Below are positions 16,374 to 22,881 of a DNA stretch of 51,765 bases, piece by piece. Source of the stretch: OLB7 sp966250335 (lineage in GTDB: Bacteria > Bacteroidota > Ignavibacteria > OLB7); NCBI GenBank assembly GCA_966250335.1, contig CBINGZ010000042.1:1-51765 (forward strand), given 5' to 3'. Position 1 is the first letter of the stretch, and each line of letters starts with the position of its first letter. The notes under the pieces are model-generated. The model was given only the letters and a program-made list of their open reading frames with translations, searched no databases and was not told where the DNA came from. Both the position numbers and the translations under genes were made by a program.

Positions 16374-16424
16374 GGATATCCGAGCCGACGCGAGCACACT
16401 TACAATTTCACCATCGAGGTTTTC

Positions 16425-18518
16425 ATGAACACTCAAATGCCGCAGTGCATACCGGCTTCGCTGCACTGTACGCCGATTGAGCCGTGTCCGACCTTCCAGC
16501 CGTGTACCCATATCGTCTGCGCACAGCCGCAGGCGAATGCGATGTACCCGACCCCGACACCGGCCACCCACTGCTTCATCTGCCCCCCGCTTCAGAATGC
16601 AAACATGATGGCTCCGCCGACCCCGACCTGCGCTGCACAGGGAGCAGTTCCGTCGGGCGCGGCGACGCTCTGTCCGACGGTGTGGTCTCCGTGCCACACG
16701 CACGTCATGCAGACGAGCTGCCCGCCGGCGACCGTCTGCCCGCAGCCGACGACCCTCTGCCCGGCTCCGCAGGCGATGGCCGCGCCGGCCGGTCAGGGTA
16801 ACGTGAATTCCGTCCATATGTGTGCCACGACCTGGACGCAGCCGTTCACCATCTGCCCCCCTCCGCAGGCGATGGCGGCACCGGCCGATCAGGGTAACGT
16901 GAATTCCGTTCATGTCTGTGCCACAACCTGGACACAGCCGTTCACCATCTGCCCGCCTCCGCAGGCGATGGCGATGGCCGCCCCGGCACAGGGGAACCAG
17001 GCGAACATGAATTCCGTCCACATCTGCGCCACGACCTGGACACAGCCGTTCACTCTCTGCCCGCCGTGCCATGTCGGCCCCTCCGGTGCCGCGACGGTCT
17101 GCACGCAGTTGATCGGTTGCCACACGCCGGGTCCGAACTGCCCGATCCAGACGCCGGGCTGCACCCACATCTGCCCGGGTCCCGGGACGATGGCGACGGT
17201 CTGCACGCAGCCGATTTCGGTCTGCGGTCCGTGTGTGACGGCACACCATAACATCTGCACGATCGCCTCGCATCCGGTTCAGTGCCACCAGACGATCGCC
17301 GGTTGCCCGATCGAGCATCCGCAGGCGATGATGGCGATGGCGGCGCCGCCGCAGGGCGCCCCGGCTCCTGCCCCGGTACCGTCGGGCGCAGCGACGATCT
17401 GCACGCAGTTGATCGGCTGCCATACGCCGGGCCCGAACTGCCCGATCCAGACGCCGGGTTGCACGCAGATCTGCCCCGCCCCGTCGGGCGCGGCGACGGT
17501 CTGCACGCAGCTTATCGGCTGCCATACGCCGGGCCCGAACTGCCCGATCCAGACGCCGGGCTGCACCCACATCTGCCCGGGTCCCGGGACGATGGCGACG
17601 GTCTGCACGCAGCCGATCTCGGTCTGCGGTCCGTGTGTGACGAGGCCGGTTACGCTCTGTGGTCCGATCTCGGTCTGTGGTCCGTGCGTGACGAGGCCGG
17701 CCACGATTTGTGGTCCGGGCACGATCGTCGTTACACGGCAGCCTAACTGTCGGGAGACGAGCTTTATCTGCGGATTCGAACGGCCGGAAGGCGGAATGCC
17801 GCAGCCGCTGATGGGAATGGCTGCACCGCCGCAGGGCGCTCCTGCTCCGGCGACGGCAGCGACGGTCTGCACGCAGCTTATCGGCTGCCACACGCCGGGT
17901 CCGAACTGCCCGATCCAGACCCCGGGTTGCACGGGACCGTCGGTCTGCGGTCCGTGCGTATCGCATCCTGCCACCCTCTGCTGCCCGCGCGGCGGAGCCG
18001 AGGCGGCGACAGTGATCGGCCCGACGGGAGTTCAGCACTGCACGGCCGCTCCGCAGTATTGCGGCAACACCGCATGGCCGGGTTGCGTGATCGGCCCGAC
18101 GGGCTGGCAGGGTTGCGGCGGCAATGAGGCCGGCGCGGCAGGCCAGGGTCCGATCGGTCCGACGGGAGTTCAGCACTGCACGGCGGCCCCGCAGTATTGC
18201 GGTAACACCGCATGGCCGGGTTGCGTGATCGGTCCGACGGGCTGGCAGGGTTGCGGCAATGCGCCGGGTGCCGAAGCGCAGGGCCTGATCGGCCCGACGG
18301 GAGTCCAGCACTGCACGGCGGCCCCGCAGTATTGCGGTAACACCGCGTGGCCGGGTTGCGTGATCGGCCCGACGGGTTGGTACGGTTGCGGCGGCAATGA
18401 GGCCGGCGCGGCAGGCCAGGGCCCGATCGGTCACACAGGCTGGCACGGTTGCTGCCTCGGAGGCACCTGCTTTCCTATGACGGTCGGGCCGGTGATGACA
18501 CCGACGTGCCCACAGTAA
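16425..18518 (+). CDS. Giant Cys/Thr/Pro-rich precursor 2 (leaderless-looking)
   Basis: This 697-residue protein starts at ATG 16425 with GAGG 5 bases upstream. The frame is open further upstream only because it runs through shadow sequence of precursor 1. Thr/Ser and Cys alternate from the start (TQMPQC, SLHC, TPIEPC, TFQPC, THIVC), so no classic leader is visible. Three copies of SVH(M/V/I)CATTWTQPFT(I/L)C and four copies of CTQLIGCHTPGPNCPIQTPG follow, with SVCGPCVT units. The C-terminal 170 residues hold three modules of the precursor 1 type, with NTAWPGC in place of NTAWQGC, and the tail TGWHGCCLGGTCF. It has no signal peptide. I infer a second substrate of the same enzymes, perhaps using a leader in trans. 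A non-modified structural protein cannot be excluded. Confidence 0.65.
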   Translation: MNTQMPQCIPASLHCTPIEPCPTFQPCTHIVCAQPQANAMYPTPTPATHCFICPPLQNANMMAPPTPTCAAQGAVPSGAATLCPTVWSPCHTHVMQTSCPPATVCPQPTTLCPAPQAMAAPAGQGNVNSVHMCATTWTQPFTICPPPQAMAAPADQGNVNSVHVCATTWTQPFTICPPPQAMAMAAPAQGNQANMNSVHICATTWTQPFTLCPPCHVGPSGAATVCTQLIGCHTPGPNCPIQTPGCTHICPGPGTMATVCTQPISVCGPCVTAHHNICTIASHPVQCHQTIAGCPIEHPQAMMAMAAPPQGAPAPAPVPSGAATICTQLIGCHTPGPNCPIQTPGCTQICPAPSGAATVCTQLIGCHTPGPNCPIQTPGCTHICPGPGTMATVCTQPISVCGPCVTRPVTLCGPISVCGPCVTRPATICGPGTIVVTRQPNCRETSFICGFERPEGGMPQPLMGMAAPPQGAPAPATAATVCTQLIGCHTPGPNCPIQTPGCTGPSVCGPCVSHPATLCCPRGGAEAATVIGPTGVQHCTAAPQYCGNTAWPGCVIGPTGWQGCGGNEAGAAGQGPIGPTGVQHCTAAPQYCGNTAWPGCVIGPTGWQGCGNAPGAEAQGLIGPTGVQHCTAAPQYCGNTAWPGCVIGPTGWYGCGGNEAGAAGQGPIGHTGWHGCCLGGTCFPMTVGPVMTPTCPQ
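17098..17960 (+). repeat. QLIGC/HTPGPNC module repeats in precursor 2
   Basis: Four near-identical DNA copies encode CTQLIGCHTPGPNCPIQTPG, starting near 17101, 17401, 17503 and 17872. Two of them are followed by the same THICPGPGTMATVCTQPIS unit. Copies differ mainly at third codon positions. In each copy Thr and Cys alternate strictly (TQLIGC, TPGPNC, TPGC, THIC). Confidence 0.85.
18018..18431 (+). repeat. Three precursor-1-type modules at the end of precursor 2
   Basis: Three modules of about 45 codons carry the GPTGVQHCTAAPQYC core, NTAWPGC, and GPTGW(Q/Y)GC, with the same two spacer types as precursor 1. All three share Pro before GC, which is never seen in precursor 1. This suggests local homogenisation within each gene after an ancestral exchange between them. 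Confidence 0.85.
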
Positions 18519-18542
18519 ACAGATAGCGACGAACGATTCGGA

Positions 18543-18570
18543 CGCCCTCCCGCGGAAATGCGGGAGGGCG
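18543..18570 (+). terminator. Stem-loop between precursor 2 and the enzyme genes
   Basis: CGCCCTCCCGC and its exact complement form an 11-bp stem with a 6-base loop, 24 bases past the precursor 2 stop. No U-run follows. Partial termination here would give more precursor mRNA than enzyme mRNA, as in many lanthipeptide operons. Confidence 0.6.
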
Positions 18571-18742
18571 CGCCGGTCGGCGCTGCCGTCCCGACGGGAT
18601 TCACTAAGTTTCGATCTCCACGCGATACGAGTACGAGAAGGAACCGGGCCGCGGCACGCGATTCTTCCGAACGATCCGCCCGGGGCGATCACGGCTCCGG
18701 AGGGGCCGTTTCCCGGACAACACACTGTCTCAGCAGGACCAC

Positions 18743-19837
18743 ATGTTCATAACAGCGTCGAATCTGGTACACTACCTCGTGTCGCGAGGCACGATTTCCG
18801 CCGATTCGGTGGTCGACGGCGATTTCATCGTCGCCGAGGCCGGCCGCCGCAACCGCAACTTCAAGGTCATCCGCAGAAAATCTCCCGGTCTGTTCGTCAA
18901 GCAGATCAAGACGTTCGATCAGCAGGCGATCTTCACCCTCCAGCGCGAGGCGGCCTGCTATCGTATCGCGCAGTCCGATGCGCGCTATTCCACACTTGCC
19001 GGGCTGATGCCGCGGTTCGTCGATTATGATCCATCACGATATGCTCTGATCCTGGAACTGGTGAACGGCGGGGAGAACCTTACCGAGCATCATCAGAAGC
19101 TCCGGTCGTTTCCGGTCGAGGTCGGCAGGATGCTGGGGGAGGGACTGGGAGCCTATCAGTCCGAAGTGGGACGTCTCTTCGGCGCCGGGGCCGATTTCTC
19201 CCTCTTCCCGCGCCAGGTGCCGTGGATTCTCTCGCTCCATAACAGCGGCGACGCGATGTTCAGCGAGCTCAGCACCGGCAACACCCAGCTCGTCGCTCTT
19301 CTTAGACGATACCCCGACTATCAGGCGCTGCTCGACCAGGTGCGCAACGACTGGCAGTACGACAGCCTTATCCACGGCGACATGAAATGGGACAACTGCC
19401 TTGTGTTCCGGAACGAGGCGGGGGGATTCGATTTCCGGATCGTCGACTGGGAGCTCGCCGATGTCGGCGACGCCTGCTGGGATGTCGGCGCGATCCTTCA
19501 GGCCTATCTCACCTTCTGGATCCTCTCGATGCCGATCACGCCGGGCGTGCCGCCGGAACAGTTCATCGACAAGGCAGCCTACAGACTGGAGGATATGCAG
19601 CCCGCGATCCGCGAGTTCTGGGCCTCATATATCCGTGTACGAGGGATAGATCCCGCCTCCGCCGGGCCGATACTCGAGCGCTGCGTCCGCTACGGCGCGG
19701 CGCGCATGGTGCAGACGGCGTTCGAGTACCTCTACTACGCGTCGCAGCTTACCGGCTATGCGATCATTCTCCTTCAGGTCAGTCTCAACATCCTCAAGAA
19801 TCCGAAAGAGGCCGCCGGCGATCTGCTCGGCCTGTAG
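18743..19837 (+). CDS. Class V lanthipeptide-type kinase (LanK/LxmK-like phosphotransferase)
   Basis: This 364-residue protein has the aminoglycoside-phosphotransferase/kinase fold. An N-lobe basic segment (NFKVIRRKSPGLFVKQIK, residues 39-56) carries the likely nucleotide-binding Lys. The catalytic loop is HGDMKWDN (211-218), and the metal-binding motif IVDWE (233-237) is followed by CWDVGAILQAYL. In class V lanthipeptide and thioamitide pathways such a kinase phosphorylates Ser/Thr of the precursor before elimination by the HopA1-type partner, and the next gene encodes that partner. The start is ATG 18743 with AGGA 4 bases upstream. It is the first enzyme gene after a stem-loop. Substrates are inferred to be the two giant precursors immediately upstream. 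An unrelated small-molecule kinase is unlikely in this context. Confidence 0.8.
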   Translation: MFITASNLVHYLVSRGTISADSVVDGDFIVAEAGRRNRNFKVIRRKSPGLFVKQIKTFDQQAIFTLQREAACYRIAQSDARYSTLAGLMPRFVDYDPSRYALILELVNGGENLTEHHQKLRSFPVEVGRMLGEGLGAYQSEVGRLFGAGADFSLFPRQVPWILSLHNSGDAMFSELSTGNTQLVALLRRYPDYQALLDQVRNDWQYDSLIHGDMKWDNCLVFRNEAGGFDFRIVDWELADVGDACWDVGAILQAYLTFWILSMPITPGVPPEQFIDKAAYRLEDMQPAIREFWASYIRVRGIDPASAGPILERCVRYGAARMVQTAFEYLYYASQLTGYAIILLQVSLNILKNPKEAAGDLLGL

Positions 19838-19849
19838 CGATATATCCTT

Positions 19850-20896
19850 ATGATCTCCAATCCCTCAGACGAGATCGCGAAGATCCTCGCGGCCGTCACG
19901 ATCCATACTCCCACGTCGTACTCGTTCGCCGGCGGCCCTCCGGTGGAGGTGAACCCCGCCGGCATCCGTGACCGGGTCCCGGCCAGCCATCCGCTGCCGG
20001 ACGATCCGATGGTGCAGAGCATTCAGAGCACCCTCTACGCCTTGTGCTACACCCGCCCCTTCAACGGGAACGGCGTCGATTTCTCCGCGGAATCTTCCGC
20101 CCCTCCCGATCCGAACTTCCCCATGCGTCTGTCGCAGGCCAACCGGAGCCGCAACAGATGGGACCCGGGATGGAGGATCTATCAGCTCGGGACGGCGGGA
20201 CAGATCTATGTGCAGAAGGGGGAGCGCTGCCGTCCCGCCATGCCGGGAGAGTACGCGGTCGAAAGCGGTCCGGGGATGGCGCCGCAGGTCGGCATGACCG
20301 TCTCGATCCAGTCGCTGCGCGAGTCGTTCCAGATGCAGCCCGGTTTCTACTATGTCTTCGGGGAGACCGTGCCGGATCAGTTCGACGACTTCAACACGAT
20401 CCGGTTCTACTTCAACACGACGGGCGCCGGGGCCGATCGTCTGGTGGAGGCGTTGTCGACGGAGCTGAACAGATTTCAGATCCCGTTCCGATTCAAGACC
20501 CTCGCCGATCCCACCCACTATACCCGTACCGACGCGGCGGTTCTCTATATCGCCAGAAGATATTACAGGATCACCGCCGCGCTGGTTGCCGTGCTTCCCG
20601 ATGCCGTGACCTCGGAGCTGCGCCCGCAGGTGCCTCTCTTCAGCAAGGCGCTGCGGCCGGGAGTGGGACTGGCGGAGGACCCCGGCAACGGCGAGAGCTT
20701 CGGCATGCATCGCTGCCGGCTCGTTGCCGAGGGGATCGTCGACTCCTGGAGATCGAACAATCATAACCCGGACGCGCGGATGGCCGCCGTACATAATCGC
20801 TTTACGATGAACGGAATGAGTCTGGAGAGCCCGCATCTGAACATGGGATCGAAGGATCTCTACGAGCTTCCCGTCGCAGGAGGGATCGATCTGTGA
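19850..20896 (+). CDS. HopA1-family protein, likely phospho-Ser/Thr lyase (LanY/LxmY-like)
   Basis: This 348-residue protein shows the HopA1 effector-family signature. IRFYFNTTGAGADRLVEALS is followed by FQIPFRFKTLADPTHYTRTD and AAVLYIARRYY. After it come VPLFSKALRPGVGLAEDPG and ESFGMHRCRLVAEGI. These Lys, Arg and His positions are the conserved ones in this family, whose best-known member is a Pseudomonas type III effector with phospholyase-like relatives. In class V lanthipeptide systems the HopA1-like protein eliminates phosphate to give dehydroamino acids. No type III secretion genes are present, so a biosynthetic role is far more likely. It starts 12 bases after the kinase stop and overlaps the cyclase start as GTGA. 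It has no signal peptide. Confidence 0.85.
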   Translation: MISNPSDEIAKILAAVTIHTPTSYSFAGGPPVEVNPAGIRDRVPASHPLPDDPMVQSIQSTLYALCYTRPFNGNGVDFSAESSAPPDPNFPMRLSQANRSRNRWDPGWRIYQLGTAGQIYVQKGERCRPAMPGEYAVESGPGMAPQVGMTVSIQSLRESFQMQPGFYYVFGETVPDQFDDFNTIRFYFNTTGAGADRLVEALSTELNRFQIPFRFKTLADPTHYTRTDAAVLYIARRYYRITAALVAVLPDAVTSELRPQVPLFSKALRPGVGLAEDPGNGESFGMHRCRLVAEGIVDSWRSNNHNPDARMAAVHNRFTMNGMSLESPHLNMGSKDLYELPVAGGIDL

Positions 20897-22191
20897 GCAG
20901 CACACCCTATCTCGATACCGCCGGCAGGATCGCCGGTCGTATCTGTCGTGATGCGATCTGGTCGGGAAGCCGGTGCAACTGGCTCGGCTGGTCGATGGAG
21001 CCGATCGGAGGGGCCTGGATTCCCGCGTATCGTTCCTTCAGCGCCGAACTCTACAGCGGCACTTCGGGGATCGCCCTTTTTCTGGGGCAGCTCTACGATT
21101 ACACTCGCGACCCGATACAGCGGGCCACGCTCGAAGGGGCGATGAACCAGTCGCTCGACGCAATCGGATCTCTCGATCCTACCTACAGAATCGGCTTCTA
21201 TTCGGGGCTCACCGGGATCGCCTACGCGATGATGCGGGTCGGTGAGATTCTGGAGCACGATCGTCTGGTGAAGAGGGGAGTGGAGGAGATGGCCGGCCTT
21301 CGCGACGTCCCCCTGGATGACCGCTTCGTCGACGTGATCGGAGGAAGCGCCGGTGCAATCCCTGCTCTGCTTCAGACCGCAAAGCGATATAAGCGGGACG
21401 ACCTGACGGAGATCGCCGTGACCCACGGCAAACATCTGCTGAAGCTCGCCGTGAAGACGAACGAGGGATGGTCGTGGGATACGATGGGAGTCCCCGAACA
21501 GGGAAACCTGACGGGACATTCGCACGGCGTGGCGGGGATCGTGACGGCGTTCCTTGAGCTGTACACTGCCACCGGCGACAGGCGGTTCAAGGAGGCGGCG
21601 CTCAACGGCCTCGATTATGAGCGGTATCACTTCAGCGCCGAGCACGCCAACTGGCCCGACTTCCGCCGCATGGACCCCTCGGTCCCGCAGCCTCCGAGCT
21701 ACGTGATGGCCTGGTGCCACGGCGCGCCCGGCATCGGCCTCTCGCGTCTGCGGGTGCGCGAGCTGATGGAGGACGACGGAAAGGTGATGGAGGAGATCAA
21801 CGTCGCGGTCTCGACGACGAGCTCGCAGGTGGTCTACCCCGTGATGCCGGGCCAGGGGAACTACTCCCTCTGCCACGGCACGTTCGGCAACGCCGAACTG
21901 CTGATCGAGGCCGCCCCCGTTCTCAACCGCCCCGAGCTCCGTACGATCGCCCGGACCGTCGGCGACCGCGGCATCGAGAATGTGGAGCGAAACGATATGC
22001 CCTGGCCCTGCGGCATCCAGAACGCCGGGGAGTCTCCGAACCTGATGCTCGGCCTGTCGGGGATCGGATACTACTACCTGCGGCTGCACGACCCCGACCG
22101 TGTCCCCTCGGTGCTGCTGGTGCGTGGAGATGAGCCGTCCCGCTCGACGGCGGCTTCGGCCGTCGGCGTCGGCGCAGGTGTGGAGGTATGA
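20893..22191 (+). CDS. LanC-like lanthionine cyclase with intact zinc ligands
   Basis: This 432-residue protein has the repeated GxxG helices of the LanC alpha-barrel (ELYSGTSGIALFLGQLYD, GFYSGLTGIAYAMM, GHSHGVAGIVTAFLELY). It also has the two zinc motifs WCHGAPGIG (Cys275) and SLCHGTFGN (Cys327, His328), and a C-terminal GLSGIGYYYLRL. This is a canonical LanC set, so it should catalyse Michael-type addition of Cys to dehydrated Thr/Ser. The start is GTG 20893, overlapping the HopA1 stop, with a strong AGGAGGG 8 bases upstream. The last 25 residues are a low-complexity tail. It closes the kinase-HopA1-cyclase set. Cytoplasmic action on the upstream precursors is inferred. Confidence 0.9.
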   Translation: MSSTPYLDTAGRIAGRICRDAIWSGSRCNWLGWSMEPIGGAWIPAYRSFSAELYSGTSGIALFLGQLYDYTRDPIQRATLEGAMNQSLDAIGSLDPTYRIGFYSGLTGIAYAMMRVGEILEHDRLVKRGVEEMAGLRDVPLDDRFVDVIGGSAGAIPALLQTAKRYKRDDLTEIAVTHGKHLLKLAVKTNEGWSWDTMGVPEQGNLTGHSHGVAGIVTAFLELYTATGDRRFKEAALNGLDYERYHFSAEHANWPDFRRMDPSVPQPPSYVMAWCHGAPGIGLSRLRVRELMEDDGKVMEEINVAVSTTSSQVVYPVMPGQGNYSLCHGTFGNAELLIEAAPVLNRPELRTIARTVGDRGIENVERNDMPWPCGIQNAGESPNLMLGLSGIGYYYLRLHDPDRVPSVLLVRGDEPSRSTAASAVGVGAGVEV

Positions 22192-22881
22192 GGGAATCGC
22201 GATAACATCAATCATCGTTGACCGTTATTGCAGGGCATCTATCGAGATGTGATAATATCATTGATCGATAGATGCCCTCGCGCCGTCTTTAACGGCGGAT
22301 CATCGTTACTCCCGCGCCTCGTTCCTGATCCCACCATACAGATGTTCCGATCGCGAGGTCGTCGGCAGCATCGTATCGTACTCTGCCCAATGTTCCCAGC
22401 GGTTCGGTCGTGAGATATTCATGGAGGAGAGGCGCCTGCATTCATACAACATCACCATTCGTGTGTCTTACCGTTCCGTGGCGGAACGGACGCCGTGCAG
22501 GATCTTCCGATCCGCGACATGATCGTTCCTCCCTTCCCTTCATTCGAGTTCCCCCATCCTGAACACGGCTCGGAATCGGATTGAACCCGTTTGAATAATC
22601 ACATCACGGTTGTATGTTCCGCCGATAGTTTCCGCGCGCGACCGGTTCCCCTGAACGGTTGCCTGCTGCCGGGAATCCCGGATCGTGCCTGACGCACCGG
22701 AGAGAGGCGATCGAGAACGACCCCGGCAGAGAAGAGCCGGACGGAACATCGGGGATCGATCTTCTCCGCTGTTCAGGCGACCGCGTAATCGCGGCACCAT
22801 CGTCTTCGTGTATCACCCGACAGGTTGAGGCGTACCGACAAAGGAGCCTCGTTTCACGATACCATACAGGAGAACACCACG
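22192..22881 (+). other. 690-base gap between cyclase and M6 protease genes
   Basis: No gene is supported here. It contains a long cruciform (22232-22278) and a small hairpin CCGTTCCG-tgg-CGGAACGG (22471-22489). A 33-residue open frame at 22421-22522 lacks a ribosome binding site. Composition is less GC-rich near 22200-22270. It may hold the promoter for the protease gene, but no TAnnTTTG match was seen. Confidence 0.35.
22232..22278 (+). terminator. Long perfect inverted repeat after the cyclase gene
   Basis: AGGGCATCTATCGA (22232-22245) is the exact reverse complement of 22265-22278. The 19-base spacer contains its own short palindrome, TGATA-a-TATCA. It lies 41 bases after the cyclase stop and could end the lanKYX-like transcript, though there is no U-run. 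The AT-rich apex would also suit an operator or cruciform. Confidence 0.5.

Noticed and set aside
14951..16399. 482-residue minus-strand open frame opposite precursor 1
   Set aside because: Shadow of the repeat for the same reason; repeats in it follow from the DNA repeat, and no start signal was found.
14897..18431. Possible CRISPR array or DNA satellite because of dense repeats
   Set aside because: Repeat units are whole codons, vary mainly at third positions, keep one reading frame and encode conserved Thr/Cys spacing, so they are protein-coding repeats.
15714..18725. 1003-residue open frame on the minus strand across both precursors
   Set aside because: It is antisense to the repeats and its sequence is Arg/Ala/Cys-rich with no domain. 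It exists because the repeated GC-rich codons leave few stops in this frame. The plus-strand genes have ribosome binding sites and a coherent residue pattern.
19850..20896. Type III secretion effector (HopA1 similarity)
   Set aside because: No secretion system genes are in the window, and the gene is packed between a kinase and a LanC-like cyclase; a biosynthetic lyase role explains the context better.
22421..22522. 33-residue open frame in the gap after the cyclase, possible small peptide
   Set aside because: No ribosome binding site, only one cysteine, basic sequence unlike the modules.
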